Shown here: in pieces, positions 24,008 through 33,457 of the stretch
How positions within the stretch are numbered: position 1 is the first letter of the stretch
Layout of the letters: each line of letters starts with the position of its first letter
Assembly (NCBI RefSeq): GCF_000005505.3
Contig: NC_016131.3
Location: 47,787,355 to 47,851,354 of the forward strand
Source: Brachypodium distachyon
Lineage: Eukaryota; Streptophyta; Magnoliopsida; Poales; Poaceae
Reading direction: 5' to 3'
DNA: 64,000 bases
Made by a program: the position numbers and the translations under genes
Notes under the pieces: model-generated
Seen by the model: only the letters and a program-made list of their open reading frames with translations
What the model was told of the DNA's origin: nothing
Database searches by the model: none

Positions 24008-25299
24008 TCATTCCATCGGTTGCACTGGAACGTGCTGGGGTGCCGTCCCAACACGGGGTAAGAACCACCGCGCAGCTATGTACTTACCCGGCGAACCGAC
24101 AGAGCTCTGAAACAGCACCTTCTCTTCCTCCATGGAGTACACGCCCCAATTGCAGGTGCCGTTGGAATATTTGTCGCCGAGTTCAGTGAGGAAGTAGATG
24201 CAGTTGCTCCTGCAGCCAGGCGTCTCCGAAGCGCGCACCGAGAAGGACGACTGCTCGCTCACGAACAGCGCCGTGTCGCTGGCGAGACTCTCCACCTTCA
24301 CCCACCTCTCCCCCTCAACATCCAGCCTGAACACCTGGCGGCATCTTTTTCGACGAACTTGCAGGGTTTGGTACAGGGTGTGTTGAGCACCGGGCCGACG
24401 AACAAGACCTCCCCTTCCGACACGAGCATGTGGCAGCTCCGGAGGAATCCGGTGCCGGAAATCGCGGTGTACTGCTCGAGGATGCTGCGCGTGTTGAGCC
24501 TAGCCATGCGCATCGGCGGCGGCGCGCGCGTGTCGACGACGAACGTGAAGCCCAGAAACTCCATGGCGTAGAAGGCGCCGTCGGCGTAGGCCACCAGATC
24601 CATGGCGTCCGTGCTGTGACTGAACTGATGCTGCCGCATGGACGCCATGGGCAGCCTGATCCGCGCCGGCCACTCCTGCTCGCCCTCGGGGCGCCACAGG
24701 AGATAGATCCTCTTCTCGCTGTCGCTGCTGACCTCGCTGACGAAGAAGGCCTCGGCGCCGGCGGCGGCCCTGACCTTGGGCTGGAAACCAAACAGCCTCT
24801 CTTTCCTGTACACCTCCACGCTCTGGGCCGCGCCGGTGACCGGGTTGACGAGGCCGACGCGGTTGCTCCTCGCCGGCGACCGGCCGCCTTGAGCCGCGTC
24901 GGCGTTGGGGAAAGCGAAGGACACGCAGCCGTTGGGAAGCGCGCCGGAGAGCTTCATGTGGTTGGCGTGGGCGTGGCTCTTCATGATGGGCAGCTTGGCG
25001 CGCATCACGGGATTCAGCTCCTTGCTGCCGTCGATCGGCAGGGAGAAGATCGATCCGCGGCGGCGGGGCGCCTCCCCCGGTTGGGGCCCCAAGCCCTGGA
25101 GCGCCAAGAGGTGCGGGCAGGGTTTCGCCAAGCGAGAGAAGATGGTGGAGGCCCAGGACTTGCAGACGGTGAGGTAGCGCGCCGACTCCAGCGGGCTGAT
25201 GCCGCAGAGGATCTTCTCCGTGAGGTGGAGGGGGATGTCGGCCGCGTCGCCATCAGAGTTCTTGACGGCGGTCTTGGCTGCGGGCTTGGTCGGCGCCAT
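24008..25299 (-). pseudogene. F-box/DUF295 protein gene, copy 1 (frameshifted)
   Basis: ATG is at 25297-25299. Residues about 21-55 form an F-box (DIPLHLTEKILCGISPLESA, then RYLTVCKSWAS). The remainder matches the DUF295/kelch-like C-terminal type of grass F-box proteins, including GAFYAMEFLGFTFVV and, near the end, NWGVYSMEEEKVLF. F-box proteins usually act as substrate receptors of SCF ubiquitin ligases. Compared with copy 2, 13 bp are missing between 24335 and 24336. This shifts the frame, so the last approximately 110 codons are read only in another frame (to the stop at 24008). Expected length without the gap is about 434 aa. The single-exon start and upstream sequence are shared with copy 2. 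It may still give a shortened protein of about 333 aa with an intact F-box. Confidence 0.8.
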
Positions 25300-26525
25300 T
25301 TTTGGGGAGGAAACGGGGTGTCTTGATCTCGAGCAGTAGAGGGCTAGAGGCGCGTGCGGAGCGGGAGGCGGCCGGAGGCGGAGAGCGGAGAGCGGAGAGA
25401 GGATGGGGATAGCGGAGAAGAGGAGTATTTAGAGGTCGGGGGCTAGGGTTTGGAATGGGGCCGTGTGGACTGTGGAGTGTGGACCAAGCCGGTGGGCCGC
25501 GGCCGGCCGGTTAACCTCGGTTTGCGCGTACAGCTCGGTTAGTTTCAGATTTCAATCAGACACCGGCCGGGAATATAGCAAATCGCTGGCCTGCTTGCGG
25601 TCCTCCAAGAGTACTGTGGCTCTGTGAGAGATAGCTAGCTTGTAAAAGTAACGAAAAGTAACTTAGCTATGAACGACGTCACGGAGAGAGGTGAATTTGG
25701 TAGCGCGTGGTCTCGCGTGACTAGCTACAGCGAATCACAAAGGCTGTACAGCATGATGATCTGCACGGGTGTATTTTCGACCTAGAAAAATACGGCACAT
25801 GGGCCCAACTTGAAAAAATGGCTAAAAGTCTAACATGGGATACCAATTAGGCCTGGTCACATAATCCAGAGGGATTGGTGGGGATTGAGAGGGATAAATT
25901 GAGCGGTAATGAACTCCAAATCCTTCCCATCCCTGCCATTCCCCCCTGATCAGATCAGGACACGGGTGAGTGAAAGGAACGATGCCTGAGTAATAGCAGG
26001 AGGGAAAACACGTGAGTAATTTCGCGATTCAATTCTAATGGATAAAAAATATGTAAACATGGGACCCAATTAGTGAGTAGGAGGGAAAGCACGTTGGATC
26101 GAATTGGTGAGAAATTCTGCCGGTTCAATTCTATAGGCTAAAAAAATATAAAAAAATGGCATAACAATTAGTGAGTACTAAATGATTCTCCGGGCGTTGC
26201 CGCGGAAAAATTTATACGATAAATATATGGTTAAATAGTGAAAGCCAGAAGAGAAAATGATAATGAAAGAAAATAAAAAGATATCTCAGCAATCATAGAT
26301 GATGTAGGATGCTCGCAAAATGTTGCACCAATGAAGGAAAAAGTTACTAATCAAGCTTAAATATTTCGATGACTTTATCCATCCCCGGGAGGAAAAAAAT
26401 CTGATTCAAAATCCACGAGCGTGTCCTGGAGGTACAATTTATACTTTTTAGGAAAAGATTAATTTTCAAAGAAAACTTTCAAATCTGATGATACCATGAC
26501 ACCATTGTTTGAATGAAAAACAAAT

Positions 26526-26909
26526 TTAAATAAGTTGGATACTTACAATTAAAGACTTTAGAAAGTCATTTCTCACCAAAGACGGCGGTGGGGTAGTAGC
26601 ACGTACCGGCAGCGACGCCGAGAACCACCTACACGGGCACATGCACCCGACTGCGTCGACCTGCGCCACCATTAGGGTCCTCACGGCGTCGAGCGCGTGC
26701 GGCAGCACGTCTGGGTGGAGGACTGGATGGGCCACAACAGCAGGACGGGGTCTGACGTGCTGACATGCCCGTCCAACAACCGGTGGCTGTGGCGGCTCCT
26801 CCTCGTCGGCCCTCCTCTGCCCGCCTCGACCCCGCCCGAGCGCACCAAAGTGTTCCTCGGTTAGTCCCTGTGCAATTTCCCTATCCCCACTCACTTTTCT
26901 GATCTGCAT
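26526..26909 (-). CDS. Hypothetical GC-rich open frame inside the TIR element
   Basis: The frame starts at ATG 26907-26909 (MQIRKVSGDREIAQG), 88 bp after a TATAAAA box at 26997-27003 on the same strand, and is open for about 128 codons. A donor-like CCG|GTACGT occurs near 26608, so an intron may begin there. GC content is far above the AT-rich surroundings, which suggests captured exon sequence. I recognise no domain. The opposite strand is also partly open, so even the strand is uncertain. Confidence 0.25.
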   Translation of the reverse strand: MQIRKVSGDREIAQGLTEEHFGALGRGRGGQRRADEEEPPQPPVVGRACQHVRPRPAVVAHPVLHPDVLPHALDAVRTLMVAQVDAVGCMCPCRWFSASLPVRATTPPPSLVRNDFLKSLIVSIQLI

Positions 26910-26996
26910 GGACCTTGTTATTGCTATCAATTAAAGTTAGGAGAGCGGATCGAGAGAGGATGCGAAATGACTCGGGATGACACGATTGGGAGTTGA

Positions 26997-27003
26997 TTTT
27001 ATA
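26997..27003 (-). promoter_or_regulatory. TATA box in the TIR element cargo
   Basis: The minus strand reads CCTATAAAATC. It lies 88 bp before the ATG at 26909 and downstream of segment S, consistent with a captured promoter. Confidence 0.4.
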
Positions 27004-27169
27004 GGCCATGGAGAGATCGATAGTTGGATGCCGACGGCCGGCATTCGGGACGCGAGCCTGAATCGGTTTGTAGAACGACTAGCATTAATTTTCCGGCGTT
27101 GGTTTTGCCAGTAACTGTTGATTCGATGGGATTCAAGATGACGCGGTGGTTTGGTTCTTGCTGTAACTG

Positions 27170-27450
27170 CATGTGTTCTTAAAAGCTCGAGGAGGAAGAC
27201 GACCGGTCGGGATTGGGCTGAGCTGAGCAATGCGTTCGGGAATGGGCAGGGAGCAGGGAGCTGTTATGGACGCAAGACAGGCCCAACGTGGTGGGATGGA
27301 CGTGATGGGCCAGCGTATCAGATGGAATAAATTTGGAAATTAGAACATGAATGAGATGGAAATTGGAAATTAGATGAATGTTGACGTGGATAGGCTGCAT
27401 GTGCAGCTTGTTAAATTAACTGCATTTAGTGGACTTCAACTTTATAGAGT
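27170..27450 (-). repeat. Segment S, second copy
   Basis: Inverted match to about 13238-13530 (TATAAAGTTGAAGTCCACTA, GCTGCACATGCAGCCTATCC, GGCCCATCACGTCCA). The copy lacks the hAT insertion and reads CTATAAACTCTATAAAG at that point. Confidence 0.65.
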
Positions 27451-27679
27451 TTATAGACGAGGGCGTTGAAATTGGTGAGTAATTCCGCCGTTCAGTTCTG
27501 GTGGCGAAAAAATATCAAAGCATGTAATACCAATTAGTGAGTAGGCGGGAAAGCACGCTGGAATTGATGAGTAATATATTCCATGACTGCCGAGCGAGGC
27601 CTAATTGGTATCCCATGTTAGATGTTTAGCCATTTTTTCGAGTTGGACCCACATGTCGTATTTTTCTAGGGCGAAAATG

Positions 27680-29721
27680 CTCCTGTGGATATGAGATGAT
27701 TGTCTCAAGCGGCTAACCGGCAGACTCAGGAACCCAAGCCATAGGTTGACCTCACCGTAGAGTCGGTATGAGCGGCGGTGCTGATGCAGGCCCCGAGGCA
27801 CATCTTCATCTGTAACAGCTCTATTCTAACTCCTAAGCTCTATTGTAACATGACATCACGGCCGATCGAGCTGCCTCTCCGGGCGTCACCAGGTTACGAG
27901 ACGAAGCCTCCGAGAAATCCCAGAGGGTTTATACTCTTTGAGGTCCGATGCTGAGGACTCGGTGCTTATTCGGTTTGGAGAATCTCACAGGAAAACCATA
28001 GGATTCAGGATTCCATAAGAAAGTTCACCTTAAATGCATTCGGTTGGCAGGAAACAAGCAAGAAGATTTCTTAGGAATACTATTGATTTCCTATGTTTTT
28101 GGAGGAAATTGAAAATGAGGTCCAAGCTATCTTTTTTTGCGTAGGTAAGAAGATTTCTTAGGTTGGCAACGGCCATCCTATCCTAATCCTATATGTTAAC
28201 TATTTATTAAATTACAGTTGGTGGTGATGGTATGGATGGGCGTTCATTGTCCATCCATCCATACATTACCCCACTCGGATCCCACGCCCGCTAAAAAGAA
28301 CCGAAGCATTTTCCCCAGCCGCAACCTGCATGCCACCGCTCCTCCCTGCCCTGCACGCCGCTGTCGCTCTCCTCCCCTGCGAGAGCCGCCGCTGCCGCCC
28401 TCCAAGGCCGCCTTCCGCGGCCCCTATTCTCTGCCTTGGCCTCCTCTCCCCTCCGTTGCCGCCTCATATCCTCCTGTGGCCGCTTCGACGTTTCCTCTCT
28501 GCCTCCAGTTGCGCCTCATATCCCCCCTCCTCACCTTGACGCCTTGCTGACTGATAGCCTTAATAACAACTTTTGTGTTTGTGTTTCTTGCAGCACATGA
28601 AGGATCTCACATGTGGTCTCCATGCATCAAGGAGGATGCCATAAATTGTTTTTCACAAACAACATTTTCAGTAATAAGCAGCAAAATTGTGCCACTAGCT
28701 GTAATCTTATAGGCCTTGCAGAATGCAGAGAAGTAAAACCAGTTTCCATTTGCAATCCTATAAATTAGTGACTTTGAGATTTTAGTTTAACATCTAATAT
28801 CTAATTAAAGTAGAAGAATTCTACGGTCTATATTTTACGAAAGTTATCGTAAGGTCAAGATCGATTTCACCTAGCAAAAGACATAAAGGTGGACATCTAA
28901 TCTAGCACAAGTACGGTACGAAATAATATAGCTGATTTGAATCCTATGGAAATTAATTCTGACAAACCGGCCACGAGAAAACTGCATGATTCCGGCGGGC
29001 AGATGTAGCAGTTCGTTTTGCATATAAATTGACGTATTTCAAGCGATGATGTAATCGGCGATGTCAGGAACCATAAAATCCATATGGTGCGTACACCTCT
29101 AATCTGCTTCCTTTGCATAGCTAGCTAGGTCAGCATTGGATAGTTCAATCCAATGTAACGAATGTATGAAAATAATATACAATCAACTTCTATCCGGCCG
29201 ATTATAAACTATTCGTTTTCTTTGATATAAATATGAGAAAAACCTGTATTTTATATGTTTTTAAGAAGTCCACAAGCAATGATTTTTTTTTTCAAAAAAC
29301 ATGACCAGTTTGCTCTATAGATGAAATTTATGATGAATATATTGTATAATCAGAACAAAATGATTAAAAGTCACCACATTCGTTAGCATAAACTAAATTA
29401 ATAATCTCAACCATCAATCATTGTGGATCCAAATTTTAATGACTCGGATCTAAATTAAGATGGAAACGATAACGGGGAGTATCTGACTGCCACCTTAGGA
29501 AGAGACCCAATAGAAAGTATAAGGGAGATAGAATCAAATATTACTCCGATGAAACTGTGAGAAATTAAGAAAAGAATTAATCCCAATACAAACACATAAT
29601 ATGTTTTTCTTTCACAAAACAGCACGCTCTCAAACAATCAGTCACTTCCTGCATGGTCACCATGATGCGAGCACGGGGTTAATCATTGACTGTGTTGGGT
29701 TAATGGTCAAACAAAATACAA
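27680..29721. other. Intergenic; one GC-rich exon-like block
   Basis: 28218-28560 is a GC-rich open stretch (110 codons, Pro/Ala/Leu-rich) preceded by AT-rich sequence and followed by TTTCTTGCAG. It resembles a first exon but has no recognisable domain. 27960-28170 holds repeated AAGAAGATTTCTTAGG. The remainder, to 29721, is AT-rich with nothing recognised. Confidence 0.3.
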
Positions 29722-29730
29722 TATAAAAAT

Positions 29731-30348
29731 GAGTAAAATACACCACTAGTCCGTGAACTCAGCAAAAATGAACACTTTAGTTCACGAACTCGGAAAACGC
29801 ACATTTAAACCCCTAAACTGGGACTGATGTGTCACTTTAGTCCAAAAACAGTTCGGCGAGTCTTAAACACGCCATGTGGCCACCACGTTGGTTTCGGCCA
29901 GGACTACGGGCTGCTACTCGATTTTCTTAGGATTTTTTGTGCAAAATCACCATGCCCGAACCGCCCGCGAGGAGCAAGGCGGGCGCTCCCAGAGAACCAC
30001 GTGGTTGCCGCAGCCACCTCGCTTAAGGTTGATATCAAGTCCACAACGCTCAATTTTGACGAGATGACGCCTAAGGTTGATATCAAGTCCACAACGCTCA
30101 ATTTTGACGAGATGACGCCTAAGGTTGATATCAAGTCCACAACGCTCAATTTTGACGAGATGACGCCGGTGAAGTGGTCGCCGAAGCCGACGTGGCGGCC
30201 GTGCAGCGTGTTTAAGCCTCGCCGAACCGTTTTTGGACTAAAGTGATACAATAGTACCAGTTTATGGTTTTAAGTGTGTGTTTTTTGAGTTCGTGGACTA
30301 AAGTGTTCATTTTTGCCGAATTCATGGACTAGTGGTGTATTTTACTCT
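29731..30348. mobile_element. Mutator-type MITE with long inverted ends
   Basis: The ends are GAGTAAAATACACCACTAGT and its complement. Inverted similarity continues for well over 100 bp (TGAACACTTTAGT, CACTTTAGTCCAAAAAC, GTTCGGCGAG). A 9-bp direct repeat TATAAAAAT flanks it (29722-29730, 30349-30357). The 9-bp duplication and long TIRs suit the Mutator superfamily. Length is 618 bp with no transposase. Confidence 0.75.
30025..30168 (+). repeat. Three perfect-to-near-perfect 48-bp tandem repeats
   Basis: Units at 30025, 30073 and 30121 begin AAGGTTGATATCAAGTCCAC and end GAGATGACGCCT. Units 1 and 2 are identical, and unit 3 differs at its last base. 48 is a multiple of three, so a frame reading 16 residues per unit stays open, although the MITE itself is probably non-coding. 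Confidence 0.95.
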
Positions 30349-30357
30349 TATAAAAAT

Positions 30358-31283
30358 CTATATTTCGTCTAGCAGTGCAAACGCGCGCGGGTCACCCGGC
30401 TAGATGTTGATTGGAGCAGGTAGAGCAAATAGGAAATCAATAGCTAAAAGGGGTTGGTTTTTCAAAAAGAAATATAAAAGGAAACAACACTGTGTAGATG
30501 CTATGTGTACCGGATGTAAATACATGCATGGCTAGGTAGCACTTTCGGCTTATATGCACCGTTGCTGAAACCACACTTGTGTCAATAGCTGCTGGACGGT
30601 AGCAGCACACTTGCAACAAAAATATCAGCTGGAAGCCGATCTACCATACACACACTCAAATTCACGCTCATGACCGCAAACCAGACACTTGAAGTAGAAG
30701 AGCTCTCAATGGTGGCTGCCGGAAGCAGCTGGAACACCAGAAACAACATGACGAAATAAGGGAGATTTGTGTCGAACATCGGCTAAAAGAATCGAAAAAG
30801 TCATACAGGCCAATGGATGATGGTCCTAAAATAGATAAAAACTGGGCCGGATAAAAATGAATGCTTACTGCATTATCCATACAAAATAATGAAAATCAAT
30901 ACGTTTGTAATCGATGTCTAATACAAAACAGTTTCAAATACATAAAATAAAAAAAAATTGCCACGCAAATTGAAATGCAGCAAAATAACACATCTGTTAC
31001 ATGTAGAAGCTCAACAGTTTTGTATTGCACACAATGTAAATTACATGATCTACAATACAATGTGTTATGAATTTGAACCAACCTAAGCATTCAGAACATT
31101 CAATCTTATCGTTCAGAAAGATTTATAACAACAAAAGCAAATATAAATATAACAAACAAAATATTTTAACAAAAAGCACAGAGCAATTCCAATTACCATA
31201 CACTTTAATTGCATAAAGACTAAAAACTAAAGTTACATATATAAGTATATAAAAATATATTCCTTTATACAATTCTAGCCAGG
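30358..31283. other. AT-rich sequence without a recognised gene
   Basis: 30385-30402 (GCGCGGGTCACCCGGCTAG) resembles hairpin-plus-CTAG repeat ends and recurs in variant form right of E2 (TGCGCGGGCTACTCCGCTAG, about 49591). A short minus-strand open frame (30582-30779) begins with a hydrophobic, signal-like stretch but has no further support. Confidence 0.3.
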
Positions 31284-31288
31284 CAATC

Positions 31289-33439
31289 TGTCGGGGGGAT
31301 GACCCCGTGTAGGGTCATGACGACACAACTCTAGCTGAGATGACGAAGGCAAAGCCGGCATGGTTATGTATGCCGGGATCGTAAAGTCAAACTAACACTA
31401 AGCCGGCATCCCTGATGTATGCTGGCATGGCTATGTTGTCTTATGAGCTTGCAGGATAAGGACCGGCATCTTGATCTCGGCCCACGCCGAGATCTCTCAA
31501 TGGTCTTATCCTGACCACGCGGCAGAGGGTAAAGTAGCGTCATCATTATCGTGGAAAAGGCAGTCACCGCTTACGTACCGGTGCCAGGCGACTATACAAA
31601 AGAAGCTCCGAAAGAGAATCTCTAACGGAAGCCGGCTGAGGATAGCGGTACTTGCTGCAGGGTGCCAGGGAAAAGTAAAGTTGTCTTGTCCCCTACGGTG
31701 CTACCGGGAGGGAACCAAGCCACTTGCCCGGTGGGGCCCAAGGAAGGTGACGTTAGGACTCGGCCCACATGTCAGTGTGACATGGGCGGCCTATATGTGA
31801 AATCATAGGTGATGTGTGACATTGGCAAGTGTTTTAGGTGAAATATTGATGTGGATACTTATATGATGACATGTATCTTGTTTGGACTTAGTGCTTTGCT
31901 AGTGGTGTGTTGATCCATTAGCTTCTTATGTGAAAACATGGTGTGAGTTGTGTGGAACTTATCCTGAGCAAGTCGTGGACTTGCACTCGTACTGGTTATT
32001 TGTGTGTTCACTTTCAGGTGTTGCCGGAGCTAGAGGAATGTGGTCGATGACGGGATCGAGGGACGAAGCTTGGGAGAAGCTGAGGTCGAGGGATCAATGT
32101 CATGCGGGACGTTCGTGCGAAAGAACAATGAAAGTGAAGATTACGATGATCCAGGAGGGCACCGGTTTGTCGTACGTTGTTTATACCGGAGATGTACGGT
32201 ATTGGAGATATTCGACACGTGATGGTCGAGTTTTGAAGACATCACAAGAAGAGTTGATGGCATGGACTGGCATCGACGTGAAGACATGTAGGTCCAGCCG
32301 TGGTGGGATGAGAGCTGTTTAAAGTTTAAACAGTAGCATCATCAAGATGGCTTTCGATGAAAAAGTGGTCCACATGAAAGTTGTATGGGTCGTCGAGACG
32401 AACAACTTTGCTTTTGGAGTCATCTCAATCCGAGGTCGTCTGTGGGCCGCACAGGCAGAAATACGACCGCGACCGGGATAGAGGAGTTCGTGTTGGATTC
32501 GGACTCGGTTTAGGGTCACGAATTTTCCTTTATAAATAGAGGGCGTTCTAGATAGGGTTTTAGTAAGGACGTGAGGGAACTCAGAGCTTTGGATCTAGAT
32601 CAATTCTTGGAGAGTTCTTAATTTATGGTTGCATCTTTTGTAATCGATCGACATCGTTGCAATTAAGAGATTCATTGGCGGTGTCATCTTTGTTCTTCTC
32701 GGATCTTCGTGGATTATTCATGCTAGATCTTTCTAACACTTTGCTGCATATTTATCATGAGTTCATAATACTTTGCTGCAGGTTTATCATGAGATCAAGG
32801 AAAGATGGCGATTACTTCATTTTTCTTTTTATTCCTCGAAATCGATTATAGATTAATTGTCGTAACTTTCGGTCTGCTGTTACTGTTTTGATCATATCTT
32901 TTAATTAGTACATCTGATTGAGCTGATTCTTATTGCCTTGGTTAGATAATTTCAATACTTTATTTTACATACTCGTACTTATTTTTTGGTTCATACAATC
33001 AAAAGTTAAGGCTGTTTTACTATCACGGACAGAAAGGTGATTTAGGGTTTGAACTTTCGGGAAAAGTTTTAATTTGCTTCCGTGCAATCATTCACCCCCC
33101 CCTCTGATTGCCTATATCGATCTCACACTATAAATAGAACCTTACCCCTCTGTAGAAAGGGACAGAGCACTTAGGCGTCTAGGGTTTCCCCTTCTTCTTC
33201 TTCTTCCTCAAGAATACAGCTCAAGGAGCGCCATTGTAGAGCTTGTCTATCTCAGCTAATACAACAAAGCAGGAGTAGGAGTTTTACCTCGGCAAGAGGG
33301 CTCCGAACCTGGGTAAATCTGTGTGTGTTTGTGTAACTTGTGCGTGTTTCCCTTCACGTCCTCCCTCCTCCGGTTCCTCCTTCGTCCATTGGCCCCAGTT
33401 AAGCCATCCTATGGCATCTGTCGTGACACCACCACGACA
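31289..33439 (+). repeat. E2 left LTR, interrupted by a solo LTR
   Basis: Total 2151 bp; without the 1332-bp insertion and its 5-bp duplication it is 814 bp, against 809 bp for the right LTR. The TATA-like CTATAAATAG at 33128-33137 lies exactly at the insertion point. Confidence 0.9.
31796..33127 (+). mobile_element. Solo LTR (1332 bp), probably Copia SIRE-like
   Basis: It starts TGTGAAATCATAGGTG and ends ATATCGATCTCACA, with short inverted ends TGTGA/TCACA. CTATA duplications flank it (31791-31795, 33128-33132). The uninserted sequence is visible in E2's right LTR. A TATA box TATAAATA at 32531-32538 and the terminal TTCACCCCCCCCTCTGATTG are typical of large Copia LTRs. No internal region remains. 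A short open frame at 31930-32322 is not recognised. Confidence 0.8.
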
Positions 33440-33457
33440 GTTGGCGCCCACCATGGG
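33440..33457 (+). other. E2 primer-binding site region
   Basis: GTTGGCGCCCACCATGGG follows the LTR directly. TGGCGCC-type sites are usual in grass Gypsy elements. The gag ATG (33453) overlaps it. Confidence 0.65.

Larger units (their letters stand above)
22105..25765. repeat. Left arm of the inverted duplication (F-box segment)
   Basis: This segment is matched in reverse orientation by about 50095-53650. Matching marks include CACCGGCCGGGAATATAGCAAATCGCTGGCC upstream of the gene (inverted at about 50250-50290), the whole F-box gene, and the 3' repeats. Similarity fades near 25765 and 50095, which are the inner edges. Confidence 0.85.
25772..27678. mobile_element. TIR transposon (1.9 kb, about 82-bp inverted ends) with gene-like cargo
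   Basis: 25772-25853 (TATTTTCGACCTAGAAAAAT to GGGATACCAATTAGGCC) is matched inverted by 27598-27678. Inside both ends are direct repeats of a GTGAGTAATTYCGCCGTTCA-like block and ACCAATTAGTGAGTAGGMGG. The interior has a promoter-like region, an open frame and segment S. I could not define a target duplication, so superfamily is unassigned (Mutator-like is possible). Confidence 0.55.

Noticed and set aside
24430..25326. 298-codon plus-strand frame across F-box copy 1
   Set aside because: Complement of a GC-rich coding exon; the minus strand carries the F-box and DUF295 motifs.
29827..30246. Repeat protein with three 16-residue units
   Set aside because: The frame spans the centre of a MITE and both inverted ends, so it is probably not translated; kept only as a repeat.
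30582..30779. Small secreted peptide gene (hydrophobic start, Cys pairs in a second frame)
   Set aside because: The signal-like start and the C-x2-C stretches lie in different frames with an intervening stop; no promoter or homologue recognised.
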